From: Pelagibacterium lentulum
GTDB lineage: Bacteria > Pseudomonadota > Alphaproteobacteria > Rhizobiales > Devosiaceae
Direction of reading: 5' to 3'
Length of the DNA: 64,000 bases
Assembly (NCBI RefSeq): GCF_003992625.1
Contig: NZ_RZMW01000029.1
Coordinates: 1-64,000, forward strand
Part shown: positions 45,181 through 55,159 of the stretch, in pieces
How the letters are laid out: each line of letters begins with the position of its first letter
Numbering within the stretch: the first letter of the stretch is position 1
Notes under the pieces: generated by a model
The model's input: only the letters and a program-made list of their open reading frames with translations
Database searches by the model: none
What the model was told of the DNA's origin: nothing
Program-made: the position numbers and the translations under genes

Positions 45181-45353
45181 GATTGCTGTCTAAAATGATT
45201 TTTCCCATGCCGTAAGTGATTCAAGAGACTCATGAATTTCCAATCTGCGCGCGATCGGAAAATATTGCCTATAGACAGGAGTCTCGCTTTTGATTCAATG
45301 TGTTGGCATCACTTCATCGGGGAGCACGCGAACATTGGCGCGTGTGGGCTTTC

Positions 45354-47081
45354 ATGGGTTCGGCACATCTGACCGAAAACAGCAGCAAGGGATTCAGCAC
45401 ACCGTCGGGTAACGTCGAGAAGCAAGTTTCCGACGGGAAATTTATCTCCTTCCAAACGCAGCCCCCCACGCCGATCCACTCGATCGTTATCGCCGTTACC
45501 TGCTGCGCATTTCTGTTCATCGCGCTGGATGGTTTCCGCACTTTCGCCCAACACAATGACCGCCTTCGACTGACCGCTCAATTGGCCGCTGCGCAGATTG
45601 CCGCCGATGAGGGTGGCAGCATCCTGGCGCATTCTCAAGCCTTGCCTGCAGAGGCAGAAATGATCCTTACGGCTTTCGATGGCGTTGTGCTGGCCAGCAC
45701 AATGGACAGTATCGAAATCGGCATGGACCTTAAAGAGCACAACGTGCCTGGCAATCACGTACTTGCTCATGCCGATCTCGGTCAGGATCGCGCTGCGATC
45801 GTCGTCGCCATGCCAGTAGGTGCAATCGTTTTTGATATTGCGCGACGCAGCGCCTTGACCGGCGGCGGCGCATTTGCGCTGCTCGCCATCTTCCTTCTTG
45901 CAATGCGCCGTCAACCGCATCAGCCAGAAGCATCGAGAAGCCTTATGGACCCGGCCTTTTCAACGCTGCCGATGGGCGTAGCGCATTGGTGCGACGACGG
46001 GACCCTTATCTGCGCCAACAACAAAATCGGCGGGTTGTTGCGCCTGGACGCCCAATATCTTCAACCCGGCCAGACCTACTGCAACTTCACCAAGCAGCTT
46101 TCCGGCAAGATCAACATTCATCCGGTCCTCGATAGCGGACAGCAGCGGGTCGTCGAGATCGAGCGCGAAGATGGCTCAATCGTCATGCTCGATGAGCGTC
46201 CATGCGAGGATGGCGGTTTCGTTACGGTCGCTACCGACATTACCGAGCGGCGAGCGGCCGATCGTATGCTGCGCTCGATTCGGGAGGAGCAGCGTCAACT
46301 GGCCCGGCGCTATCACGAAGAAAAACTGCGCGCCGAGGCCGCGAGCAGAACCAAGAGTACGTTCCTCGCCCACCTCTCCCACGATATTCGCACGCCGCTC
46401 AATCACATCATCGGCTTTGCCGACATGATCCGCAGCGAGGCCTTCGGCCCCTTGGACAATTCCCACTATCAGGCCTATGTCGGCAACATCTGCGATGCAG
46501 GCGAGAAACTGCTCGCATCCTTTTCCCAGATTCTCGAATTCGCCGAGCTTGAAGGCGGTCGGAAGACGATGCGTCAGGAGCGTTTTTCTGTCGATGCGCT
46601 GCTCGAAGCAACACGTGATCGCTTCAGAAAACGCGCCCTGCAGGACGGCATACGTCTCCGGCTTGGCGAGCGCGTTTCCGGTACGCTGAATGCAGATCGC
46701 GAATGTATCGAGCGGATGCTCGACAATATCATGGACAACGCCTTGCGCTTCACCCCGCGCGGCGGCGAAGTAAAGCTTGCGGCCTGGCAGGCAGAAGACG
46801 GTGTTGTGCTCGAAATCACGGATACGGGAGAAGGCATGGATACGGAAAAACTCAGCCAGATCTCCCAGCCTTTCGTTTTGCCCGACGCAACCTTTACGCG
46901 CGATCACGATGGCCCGGGTCTTGGCATTGCCATGGCGCGCGCCATTGCCGAACTTAGCGGTGGTAATCTCGTGATCGACTCGGTTGCAGGAGTGGGCACC
47001 ACCGTTGCCATTGTCCTTCCAATCGAAGCCAGCAGCGGAACGGAAACCGGATCGGGCTACGAAGCACGCATCGCCGCATAG
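45354..47081 (+). CDS. PAS-domain sensor histidine kinase
   Basis: 575 residues from the ATG at 45354; a GTG at 45300 would add 18 residues, and neither has a strong ribosome binding site. Membrane helices at about 43-60 and 170-184 enclose a small periplasmic part. A PAS-like domain (about 200-300, ending DITERRAADRMLRSI) precedes HisKA with His343 in LSHDIRTPLNHIIGF, then the ATPase domain with DNALRFTPRGG, DTGEGM and GLGIAMARAI. The HisKA region resembles the PleC/DivJ/PdhS group of alphaproteobacteria (EAFGPLDNSHYQAYV). No partner regulator is adjacent. Its last 25 bp overlap the converging glnE. Confidence 0.9.
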   Translation: MGSAHLTENSSKGFSTPSGNVEKQVSDGKFISFQTQPPTPIHSIVIAVTCCAFLFIALDGFRTFAQHNDRLRLTAQLAAAQIAADEGGSILAHSQALPAEAEMILTAFDGVVLASTMDSIEIGMDLKEHNVPGNHVLAHADLGQDRAAIVVAMPVGAIVFDIARRSALTGGGAFALLAIFLLAMRRQPHQPEASRSLMDPAFSTLPMGVAHWCDDGTLICANNKIGGLLRLDAQYLQPGQTYCNFTKQLSGKINIHPVLDSGQQRVVEIEREDGSIVMLDERPCEDGGFVTVATDITERRAADRMLRSIREEQRQLARRYHEEKLRAEAASRTKSTFLAHLSHDIRTPLNHIIGFADMIRSEAFGPLDNSHYQAYVGNICDAGEKLLASFSQILEFAELEGGRKTMRQERFSVDALLEATRDRFRKRALQDGIRLRLGERVSGTLNADRECIERMLDNIMDNALRFTPRGGEVKLAAWQAEDGVVLEITDTGEGMDTEKLSQISQPFVLPDATFTRDHDGPGLGIAMARAIAELSGGNLVIDSVAGVGTTVAIVLPIEASSGTETGSGYEARIAA

Positions 47082-49954
47082 AACTTTTCAGCCGCTGCCG
47101 ATACGGTGTCCCGCATTGCCACGATGTCGGTTTCCAGCATGGCAAATGAAGGATAATTAACGCGCCGTGCGAGGAGTTCGCGAAAGGCTCCGGTCCAACC
47201 TTCATCCTTGAGCGGATCGAGAAGGCACGTGCTCATCAATTGCAGAATGGCGGTATAGGTCGCGTGGATCTCGGCCAGCCTCTCGCCTTCCGCCAGCAAG
47301 CCGGTCTCGGTCAGCCGCACGAGGACTTGCACAGGTGGCGCCTGAGGAATATCCAGCGTTTTTCCTTCCAGCAATTGCGCAACCTGCACAATAAATTCGA
47401 GATCGACCAATCCTCCATCATGGAGTTTGAGATCAAAGGCATGACGTGGCGGACGTTCTCGCGCCATCAGCGCCCGCATTTCCAATGTGTCGTTTATAAT
47501 CTTGTTACGGTCACGCTGCTGGGCCATGACGGTTTCGATTTCCACAGCGACAGCGTTCGCCAATCCATCGTCGGCAACCACCATGCGTGCGCGTGTCAAC
47601 GCCAGATGCTCCCATGTCCAGGCCTCGTCGCGTTGATATGTGCGAAACCGCTTGAGGCTTGTGGCAAGGGGACCAGAATTGCCCGAGGGCCGCAGCCGCA
47701 TATCGGCTTCATAAAGCACCCCTTCCGCAGTGGGCGCGGAAATTGCTGCAATGACGCGCTGAGTAAGTCGCGTGAAATAGGTGGGGGCATCGAGAGGCCG
47801 TTCGCCATCGGAAACCGAGGCGCCCTCTGGCACATCGTATAGCAGGATGAAATCGAGATCGGATGTGGCCGTCATCTCCCGGCTGGCCATCTTGCCGAAT
47901 GCCAGGATGCCTACTTGGGCACCTTCGATTGTCCCATGCTTTGCAGCAAAATTTTCCCGTACAGACCTGACAAGTCTCGCCGTCAGGGTTTCCGCCAGTG
48001 CCGTAAACTGGCGCCCGGCCTGTTCAGCGCTCAGCGCACCGCCAACCAGCCCCGCGGCGATGAGGAATTTCTGTTCCTGCCCGATGATGCGCGCGCGGTC
48101 GATCAGATCCTCATAAGAGCGCGCGTCCGCAAGAAACGCGTCGACGCTGGCAACGAGCGCTTCTGACGCCGCAATGTCACCGGCGAACGATGGATCGATA
48201 AGTCCGTCCACAACATGGGCGCGATGAATCACAGCTTCCGCCAGTCGTGGCGCTGACGCCATGAAGTCGATCAAAAGGTGCCGCAGATACTCATGATTGC
48301 GCAACAGGGCGAACATCTGCACGCCGGCCGGCAGGCGCGAGAGGAAATTGTCAAACCGTGCGAAAGCTGCATCCGCATTGCCGGTTTCGGCAATGGATTT
48401 CAAAAGCGCTGGCAAAAGCTCTGTCAGATGTTCGCGAGCCTTGGCCGCACGGGTCGCAGCGTAGCCGCCGTAATGCCATTTGCGGATGGTCGCAGATACA
48501 CTGGTGGGATCGGAAAATCCCAGATTTGAGAGCGTTTCCAGCGTACCCGGATCGTCGTCCGAGCCGGTAAAGACAAGGTTGCCAAGCTCTCCTGCCAGAG
48601 ACTCTCCCTCCGCAAACAGTTCGGAATAATAGTCCACCACCTTGGCGAGCGCTGCGCGATAAGCGTCCTCGAAGGCATCACGGCTTTCAAAGCCCATGAG
48701 CAGCGCGATCTCCGCCACGCCGTCTTCGGTTTCCGGCAAGACATGGGTTTGCTCGTCGCGCAGCATTTGCAGGCGATTTTCAACGGCACGCAGAAACCAA
48801 TAGGTTTCCTTGAGCTCCTGAGCGGCATCGGCGCTGATCCATTGCCCCTGAACAAGTGCGGCCAGCGCCTCCACGGTTGGCCTGACGCGCAAATCTGGAT
48901 CGCGGCCACCGGCGATCAACTGCTGGGTCTGGACGAAAAACTCGATCTCGCGGATGCCACCGCGTCCCAGCTTCACGTTATGCCCCATCACCCGCTGGCC
49001 GCCAACATTGCGATGGATGTTGATCTGACGCTTCATCGCCTGAATATCGGCAATAGTGGCGAAGTCGAGATGCTTGCGCCACACAAAGGGCGCCAGTTCC
49101 TTGAGGAATTGATTGCCCACCCCGATATCGCCAGCGCAGGGCCGCGCCTTGATCCAGGCAGCACGCTCCCAATTCTGGCCGCGTGATTCATAATAGCCCA
49201 TTGCCGCGTCGACCGAGATGGCAATGGGGGTCGATCCGGGATCGGGCCTTAGCCGAACATCGGTACGGAACACATAGCCATCGGCGGTGCGATCCTGCAT
49301 CAGCGCCACAAGCTGGCGCAAAAGCCTGACATAGAATTTGTTGTGATCCCCGTCGTCGGGCAGAACGGCAAGGCTTAGATCATAAAATGCCACGATATCG
49401 ATGTCGGAGGAATAATTGAGTTCCTGCCCTCCATGCTTGCCCAGCGCGAATATTGCCAGCCCGGAACTGGCTGCACAAGCGCGCTCCTTGGGCATCGCAA
49501 GTTCGCCCTTCTCCGCCGCCTGGCGCATCAGAAAGTCCACGCTGGCTTCCAGCGCGGCATCTGCAATGTCGGACATGGCGCGCGTGGTCTGGGCCGGCGT
49601 CCAGACGCCCCCGATCTCGGCCACGGCCGATAGCAGGGCGCCGCGTGCCTTGCCAATGCGCAATCGTTTGGCAAGCGCCGTTTCTTCTTCCTGAGCATGT
49701 TCTGCGCGGATTTGGGCGATAAGATCGTCAAAGGCTGCGTCGGCGTCGGCTTCCAGCACATCGGCCAACCAATCGGCATGGCGTAGCGCGAGATCCCTGA
49801 GATAAGGCGCTGTCGCGAAAATCGGGCTCAACACCAGACCAGCGCTTTCCAGTATGGCTCGCTTCTCGTCAGTTGTGGCGTTTAAGACATCGACAAAGGC
49901 CTCGGCGGCGTGACGTTCACCTGCAAGGCGCTTGAGTTGACTTCCAAATGTCAT
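47057..49954 (-). CDS. glnE: Glutamine synthetase adenylyltransferase/deadenylylase
   Basis: 965 residues. Two nucleotidyltransferase domains are visible. The N-terminal one shows GKHGGQELNYSSDIDIVAFYD, here in two motifs (GKHGGQELN and SSDIDIVAFYD); the C-terminal one shows GKMASREMTATSDLDFILLYD (GKMASRE and TSDLDFILLYD). The first removes and the second adds AMP on glutamine synthetase, under PII control, to match nitrogen assimilation to supply. Length is normal. It lies downstream of the degP-regulator-kinase set in the conserved order. Confidence 0.95.
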   Translation of the reverse strand: MTFGSQLKRLAGERHAAEAFVDVLNATTDEKRAILESAGLVLSPIFATAPYLRDLALRHADWLADVLEADADAAFDDLIAQIRAEHAQEEETALAKRLRIGKARGALLSAVAEIGGVWTPAQTTRAMSDIADAALEASVDFLMRQAAEKGELAMPKERACAASSGLAIFALGKHGGQELNYSSDIDIVAFYDLSLAVLPDDGDHNKFYVRLLRQLVALMQDRTADGYVFRTDVRLRPDPGSTPIAISVDAAMGYYESRGQNWERAAWIKARPCAGDIGVGNQFLKELAPFVWRKHLDFATIADIQAMKRQINIHRNVGGQRVMGHNVKLGRGGIREIEFFVQTQQLIAGGRDPDLRVRPTVEALAALVQGQWISADAAQELKETYWFLRAVENRLQMLRDEQTHVLPETEDGVAEIALLMGFESRDAFEDAYRAALAKVVDYYSELFAEGESLAGELGNLVFTGSDDDPGTLETLSNLGFSDPTSVSATIRKWHYGGYAATRAAKAREHLTELLPALLKSIAETGNADAAFARFDNFLSRLPAGVQMFALLRNHEYLRHLLIDFMASAPRLAEAVIHRAHVVDGLIDPSFAGDIAASEALVASVDAFLADARSYEDLIDRARIIGQEQKFLIAAGLVGGALSAEQAGRQFTALAETLTARLVRSVRENFAAKHGTIEGAQVGILAFGKMASREMTATSDLDFILLYDVPEGASVSDGERPLDAPTYFTRLTQRVIAAISAPTAEGVLYEADMRLRPSGNSGPLATSLKRFRTYQRDEAWTWEHLALTRARMVVADDGLANAVAVEIETVMAQQRDRNKIINDTLEMRALMARERPPRHAFDLKLHDGGLVDLEFIVQVAQLLEGKTLDIPQAPPVQVLVRLTETGLLAEGERLAEIHATYTAILQLMSTCLLDPLKDEGWTGAFRELLARRVNYPSFAMLETDIVAMRDTVSAAAEKFYAAMRAS

Positions 49955-49978
49955 GGCTGACCTCCGCTGCCTGTCATA

Positions 49979-51403
49979 TCAGGCAGCAGGAAACGCAATA
50001 ACCGCCTTTGCTCCCGGATTGTTATCCTCAAAATGCACCGTGCCCTTATGCAGCCGGACGACCGCAGAAACCAGCGCCAATCCAAGCCCGGCGCCCGGCT
50101 CTGTCCGGCTCGTCTCAAGCCGTGCGAAGCGCTCGAAGACACGGTTGCGATCTGGTTCGGGGATGCCTGGTCCGTTGTCGGCCACTTCAATGAAAATCCT
50201 CCCCGCTTCGCGTTTGAGCGAAATGACGATGCGCCTTTCACCCTCATGTCCGTCCGGCAGGTACTTTATTGCGTTTTCGACAAGATTTACAAGGGCTTGA
50301 CCGACAAGTTCCCGGTTGGCCTGCATTCTGACGCCCGGCTCGGCCTCACATGTCAGGATGATCCCCGCATCCTCCGCCACCGGCATGTAAAGTTCGGCGA
50401 CATCTGCAACCACCGCGCTTATGTCGGTATCGGCAAAGGCGCCGGATGGCGTTCCGGCCTCTGCCCGCGCGATCAGCAGCAACGCGTTGAACGTCCGGAT
50501 CAACTGATCGGACTCGGCAATCGTTGTCTCAAGTGCCACGCGCTGCTTTTCCGGGTCGGCATTGTCGCGCAAGGCAGCCTCGGCCTTGTTGCGCAAGCGG
50601 GTCAGCGGCGTCTTTAAGTCATGGGCAACGTTGTCGGTCACTTCCTTGAGTCCGGCCATAAGCTGTTCGATCCGATCGAGCATGGCATTGAGGCTGGTTG
50701 CCATGGCATCGAACTCGTCGTTCCGGCCTGTGACCGGCACACGCTCGGAAAGCGAACCCGACATGATCTTGGCAGACGTACTGTTGATCGCCGCAATGCG
50801 CCGCAACACATAACGGGCAGTCAGCCCGCCCGCTGCAACCGAAAGGGCGAGAATTGCCAAGGCACCCCACGCAAAAGTGGAAAAAATGATTTCTGTAAAG
50901 CCCCGCCTTTCGCCCACGTCCCGGCCCACCACGAGCTTCAGTCCATTGCTCAATTCAAGCGAATGAACGATGGCTGTGCCCGTTGTCGATTCCACGCCAT
51001 CAGCATCGCCGTAGATTTCCAGCCCACGCTCATAGGCCAGATCGTAACGGCCCGCCTCGGTCAGAATAAGGGTCGGAAAATTCGAGACATTGCCTGCCAG
51101 CATCTGACCTGTCGCATCGCCAAGATAGTAGATGCCGGGGCCAGGACGATCCGCCAGCCTCTGCACTGCAAAGGCCACCGTGCGCAAACCGGCCTCATCG
51201 GACAGCAATTCGATCTGTGCGATCTCGCGCTCGATCGAATGGCTCTGCTGACGCTGTATCTGGATCGACGTGTGGTATGCAATGAAGGCCAGCAACACGA
51301 CGGCAAACACCACGAAAATCGCGATGAACATCATCGTCAGACGTACCGTCGTCGTACGCCAGATGTTGCCAAGGGAATACTGTCTGGTCGAGGTGTCAGT
51401 CAC
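49979..51403 (-). CDS. Two-component sensor histidine kinase (HAMP type)
   Basis: 474 residues from a GTG start. Membrane helices at about 22-44 and 176-194 enclose a periplasmic sensor. A HAMP domain with TARYVLRRIAAINSTSAKIM follows, then HisKA with His261 in VAHDLKTPLTRL and an ATPase domain with NLVENAIKYLP, DNGPGIP and GLGLALVSAV. It overlaps its response regulator gene by 8 bp, so the pair is cognate. glnE begins 25 bp after its stop. Confidence 0.93.
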   Translation of the reverse strand: MTDTSTRQYSLGNIWRTTTVRLTMMFIAIFVVFAVVLLAFIAYHTSIQIQRQQSHSIEREIAQIELLSDEAGLRTVAFAVQRLADRPGPGIYYLGDATGQMLAGNVSNFPTLILTEAGRYDLAYERGLEIYGDADGVESTTGTAIVHSLELSNGLKLVVGRDVGERRGFTEIIFSTFAWGALAILALSVAAGGLTARYVLRRIAAINSTSAKIMSGSLSERVPVTGRNDEFDAMATSLNAMLDRIEQLMAGLKEVTDNVAHDLKTPLTRLRNKAEAALRDNADPEKQRVALETTIAESDQLIRTFNALLLIARAEAGTPSGAFADTDISAVVADVAELYMPVAEDAGIILTCEAEPGVRMQANRELVGQALVNLVENAIKYLPDGHEGERRIVISLKREAGRIFIEVADNGPGIPEPDRNRVFERFARLETSRTEPGAGLGLALVSAVVRLHKGTVHFEDNNPGAKAVIAFPAA

Positions 51404-52067
51404 GGATCACATATCCGGCGCCGCGCACGGTCTGAAGCAACTGTTTGTCGTGGCCTTTATCGACCTTGGCCCGCAGCCGCGACATATGCACGTCGATCAC
51501 GTTGGTCTGGGGGTCGAAATGATAATCCCAGACATTTTCAAGCAGCATTGTCCGCGTCACTACCCGCCCCGCGTTCTTCATCAGATATTCGAGAAGCCGG
51601 AATTCGCGCGGCTGTAGCAGAATGGGTTCGCCCGCCCGCGTCACCTTGCGGGACAATCTATCCAGTTCCAGTTCTCCGACCCGATAAGTCGTCTCGGCTT
51701 CCGCGGGTGTCGCGCGCCGCGCAAGCACCTCTATGCGCGCAAGCAGTTCGGTAAAGGCGTAAGGTTTGACGAGATAGTCATCTCCACCTGCGCGCAGGCC
51801 GGTTACTCGGTCATCGACTTCACCAAGCGCAGAGAGAATGAGTGCAGGCGTATTGTCGTCCTCGGCCCTGAGCGATTCAATGATCGAAAGCCCGTCGCGC
51901 CGAGGCAACATGCGATCCACGATCAGCACATCGTAATCCATGCCCGAGGCCATGGCGTATCCTGTCTCCCCGTCGCTCGCGTGGTGGGTGACATGTCCGC
52001 ATTCATCGAGCGCCTGTATCAGATAGGACGCAGCTTCCCTGTCATCTTCAATCAGCAGGATTTTCAC
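51396..52067 (-). CDS. OmpR-family response regulator
   Basis: 223 residues from a GTG start. The receiver has the acidic pair in LLIEDD, phospho-acceptor Asp51 in LIVDRMLP and Lys in LVKPYAF. The C-terminal winged helix shows LQPREFRLLEYLMKNAGRVVTRTMLLENVW in motif form and VDVHMSRLRAKVD with a final GAGYVIRD. Cognate to the kinase immediately downstream. Its position after degP suggests an envelope-stress role, as inference. Confidence 0.93.
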   Translation of the reverse strand: MKILLIEDDREAASYLIQALDECGHVTHHASDGETGYAMASGMDYDVLIVDRMLPRRDGLSIIESLRAEDDNTPALILSALGEVDDRVTGLRAGGDDYLVKPYAFTELLARIEVLARRATPAEAETTYRVGELELDRLSRKVTRAGEPILLQPREFRLLEYLMKNAGRVVTRTMLLENVWDYHFDPQTNVIDVHMSRLRAKVDKGHDKQLLQTVRGAGYVIRD

Positions 52068-52088
52068 GACTTGCCCCAGGAGATTGGT

Positions 52089-52119
52089 GCCGGTCCCGGC
52101 GGCAAATGCCGGGACCGGT
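52089..52119. other. Strong hairpin between degP and the response regulator gene
   Basis: CCGGTCCCGGC (52090-52100) and GCCGGGACCGG (52108-52118) form a perfect 11-bp GC stem with a 7-nt loop. On the minus strand, in which both flanking genes run, no T-run follows, so it is better seen as an mRNA-stabilising or attenuating stem. It starts about 20 bp before the regulator's GTG and may limit read-through from degP. Confidence 0.7.
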
Positions 52120-52137
52120 GCTTTTGGTCTGTTGGCA

Positions 52138-53652
52138 CTATTCTTCGATCGGAATACCTACGAAGCGGACAGCGCCATCACGGGAGATCTTGAGCGGAAT
52201 GGCCGAACGGCCACTGTCGCGCACGCTTTCGACCGCTTCTTCAAAATCGTTGGCCGATGCGATGGTCATGCCATTCGCTTCCAGGATCACGTCGCCACGC
52301 ATGATGCCGCGGGTTGCTGCCGGGCTGCCGGAATCGACGGCCTCTACAACCATGCCCTCGCCTTCGGCATTGGGCATCAGCGTTATACCAATGCTGGAAA
52401 CCGCGGGTTCAGCTTCGGCTTCGGGTTCTTCAATTTCGGTCGAAGGCACGGCCGCCAACTCTTCTGCCAGGCGCTCCAGAGTTACCGAAATGTCGATTTC
52501 GTCGCCGCCGCGGATGATTCCAAGTTCAACGGTCGTGCCCGGCATTTTCTGGGAAATAACGCGCGACAGTTCGCGACCCGAACGAATGCCTTGACCGTCG
52601 ACAGAAACGATAACATCGCCAGACTCCACGCCGGCTGCGGCAGCAGGGGCGCCCTCGATCGGCTCGGTCACAAGCGCACCATTTGTATTGGCAAGGCCAA
52701 GACCGGCTGCGAGATCGTCATTGAGATCTTGCAGCGACACGCCAAGGAAGCCGCGCGTTACAACGCCCTCATCACGCAACTGGCTGATAACCTGCTCGGC
52801 AACGGAAGCGGGAATTGCAAAAGCAATGCCGACATTGCCACCGGAGGGCGAGAAGATCGCCGTATTGACGCCGATGACACGACCATTGATATCGAAGGTA
52901 GGACCGCCCGAATTGCCGCGGTTAACCGCAGCGTCAATCTGCAGGAAATCGTCATACATGGAAGCGTTGATGTCACGACCACGGGCCGAAACAATCCCAG
53001 CGGTCACAGTGCCGCCAAGACCGAAGGGATTACCTACGGCAACAACCCAGTCGCCTACGCGGGCTTCTTCTTCGGCAAATTCGACATATGGCAGATCGCT
53101 GCGTTCTTCCCGTACCTTGAGCAAGGCAAGATCGGTGCGAGGATCGAGCCCCACAACGTCAACAGCCAACTCAGTATCATCGCTGAGCAGAACGGTAACT
53201 TCGGTGGCGTCTTCAACAACGTGATTGTTGGTCACGATATAGCCGTCAGCAGAGATAATGAAGCCGGAACCAACAGCCTGCATGAACTGGCGCGGACGAT
53301 TAGGCCGCTCGCCCCGCGGAGCATTGAACGGCTCTTCAAACTGTTCAAAGAAGCGGCGCAACGGATGGTCGTCCGGCAGGTCGGGGAACTCGAACTGGAA
53401 GTTCGGGCCGCCACGGCGTTGAACCATACGGTCGGGCACTTCGCCGCGAACCTGGATCGAAACGACAGCAGGGCTTACCGCTTCTACGAGATCGGCGAAC
53501 CCGGTCATCGGCACACCGACTTGCGAACCGACCTGGGCATTCGCGGTCTGACCCGGCAGGAAGTTCATCGCAACGGCGCCTGTGGCAACGGCAATCGCGA
53601 GAGCCGATGCAACAATCAGCTTGCGCGGAGGGGTGGAAAGCAGATTGGGCAT
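52138..53652 (-). CDS. degP: Periplasmic serine protease of the DegP/HtrA (Do) family
   Basis: 504 residues. A signal or anchor helix is at about 11-30. The trypsin-like domain has the triad His144 (TNNHVV), Asp174 (DPRTDLALL) and Ser248 (GNSGGP). Two PDZ domains follow (RGFLGVSLQDL, and the C-terminal GIMRGDVILEANGM). A Q-linker rich in Pro/Arg and Phe precedes the protease, as in other Do enzymes. It degrades or refolds damaged envelope proteins. The upstream gap to the TauE gene is about 125 bp. Confidence 0.95.
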   Translation of the reverse strand: MPNLLSTPPRKLIVASALAIAVATGAVAMNFLPGQTANAQVGSQVGVPMTGFADLVEAVSPAVVSIQVRGEVPDRMVQRRGGPNFQFEFPDLPDDHPLRRFFEQFEEPFNAPRGERPNRPRQFMQAVGSGFIISADGYIVTNNHVVEDATEVTVLLSDDTELAVDVVGLDPRTDLALLKVREERSDLPYVEFAEEEARVGDWVVAVGNPFGLGGTVTAGIVSARGRDINASMYDDFLQIDAAVNRGNSGGPTFDINGRVIGVNTAIFSPSGGNVGIAFAIPASVAEQVISQLRDEGVVTRGFLGVSLQDLNDDLAAGLGLANTNGALVTEPIEGAPAAAAGVESGDVIVSVDGQGIRSGRELSRVISQKMPGTTVELGIIRGGDEIDISVTLERLAEELAAVPSTEIEEPEAEAEPAVSSIGITLMPNAEGEGMVVEAVDSGSPAATRGIMRGDVILEANGMTIASANDFEEAVESVRDSGRSAIPLKISRDGAVRFVGIPIEE

Positions 53653-53777
53653 GTGGGATGGTCCTCTCTCATTGGTATGAGCTGGTGCATTCGAGACCTA
53701 TTATGTAGGTAACAAAGTCTTTCCGCACAGTGTCGGCTTCATTAAATCTCCGTAAGGGTGAGGCGCGATTGTGGCAA

Positions 53778-54533
53778 TCATGGCCAGATTGCAGAGCGCA
53801 ACAGGTTCAAGGCGACAAGAGTCAGAACGGCTTTGAAGCCGACACGAAATGTCCTTTCGGGCATACGATGGAGCAGATGACTGCCCAGCCAGGTCCCTAG
53901 AAACCCGCTGGCAATCATCGCAAGCATGAGTGGGAGGTACTGGCCGAAGGCAAATCCGAACAGGGTGAATGCCGTGACCTTGGCCAGGTTATTGATGGTC
54001 ATGATCATCGAGTGTGTCGCAACGACATCCCGGCGGTCCGTTAGCGATTTGAGAAAATTGGCGACAAGCGGACCTGTAGCACCGATGATCATCCCAAGCG
54101 CTGCAATCGCCGTCCCGCCAAAAAAACTGGCAAAAGGGCCTCTGACGGCAACCTTGGGTTGTGGCCCCCAGACGCTGTAGAGAATGAAAATCCCGATTGC
54201 TGCCAGGAATACGGACTCAGGGAGCGCAACTGCCAGACTTCCCCCGAGTAGAGAACCCAGAACCATTCCGAGCCCGATCCAAAGGATCAATTGCCAATGA
54301 ATGTAGGCTTTCAGCATCAGAGCCCGGAAACCGTTCGAGCCGAGTTGAACAAACCCATGGAACGGAATCACCACCGTTGGGGTAAACACCATCGCCAGCC
54401 CGGCCAACATCATGATACCACCGCCCAACCCCAAGCTGGCGGTTATCGCCGACGTAAAGAAACTGAATCCCACAAACGCGAATGCAAGGCTCAGGCTCAG
54501 GCCTTCCGGCAACAGTACGGTTATATCGAACAC
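53778..54533 (-). CDS. TauE/SafE-family (sulfite exporter-like) membrane permease
   Basis: 251 residues with about eight membrane helices in two repeats. Family features are TASLGLGGGIMMLAGL near the N-terminus and ALGMIIGATGPLVANFL in the second half, each with the Gly-rich loop typical of TauE/SafE proteins. Relatives export sulfite or sulfoacetate or import other organic anions; the substrate cannot be told here. It lies between ccmH and degP, which are usually neighbours in this order, so it may be an insertion into the conserved block. Confidence 0.88.
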   Translation of the reverse strand: MFDITVLLPEGLSLSLAFAFVGFSFFTSAITASLGLGGGIMMLAGLAMVFTPTVVIPFHGFVQLGSNGFRALMLKAYIHWQLILWIGLGMVLGSLLGGSLAVALPESVFLAAIGIFILYSVWGPQPKVAVRGPFASFFGGTAIAALGMIIGATGPLVANFLKSLTDRRDVVATHSMIMTINNLAKVTAFTLFGFAFGQYLPLMLAMIASGFLGTWLGSHLLHRMPERTFRVGFKAVLTLVALNLLRSAIWP

Positions 54534-54688
54534 GGCGGTTTCCCCCTCTATTCAGACCGGGGGTACAACCGGCACTTCATCCCGGCAAGCGATATGGCAC
54601 GATGGGGGCTCTCACGGCCCGAGAGGGCCAGGAGTTCCCCGAACATGTCCAGCAGGAGTGGCAAACGGTTGTGCGCTTCGGAAGCGTT

Positions 54689-55159
54689 TTACTCGTTCAT
54701 CAGCTGATCGAGCGCCTTTTGCTCCTCACGGGTCAGTTTTGGTCCCTCGGGCTTGGGCCGACCGGACCTGCGCCGCGCGCCAATCACAACAAATATCAGC
54801 CCGATCAGCAATATTACAGGCGCTGCGCCCCAAAGCACGATGGTATGCAGTGCCATGACGGGCCGCAGCAGAACGAATTCGCCATAACGCGCAACCACAT
54901 AGTCGATGACTTCGGTATCGCTGTCGCCGGTCGCCAGCCGCTCGCGGACCAACAGACGCAGATCTCGGGCCAGTTCAGCGTCGGAATCGTCAATGGACTG
55001 GTTCTGGCAGACCATGCAGCGCAGATTGGCCGAAATGGCGCGGGCACGGGTTTCGAGAAGTGGATCGTCGAGCAGCTCATCGGGCGATAGCGCCATTGGA
55101 GCCGCGCTTGGCAGCACAAGCAGCACGGCAATCAGTAATCCGCGAAGCAAGCCGATCAT
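54689..55159 (-). CDS. ccmH: Cytochrome c maturation protein CcmH (CycL)
   Basis: 156 residues from the ATG at 55159; the longer frame upstream lies within ccmF. A signal or anchor helix is at about 5-23. The redox motif LRCMVCQNQ has Cys48 and Cys51, used to reduce apocytochrome cysteines before haem attachment. A C-terminal membrane helix lies at about 108-128. Start overlaps the ccmF stop (ATGA). Last gene of ccmI-E-F-H. Confidence 0.94.
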   Translation of the reverse strand: MIGLLRGLLIAVLLVLPSAAPMALSPDELLDDPLLETRARAISANLRCMVCQNQSIDDSDAELARDLRLLVRERLATGDSDTEVIDYVVARYGEFVLLRPVMALHTIVLWGAAPVILLIGLIFVVIGARRRSGRPKPEGPKLTREEQKALDQLMNE

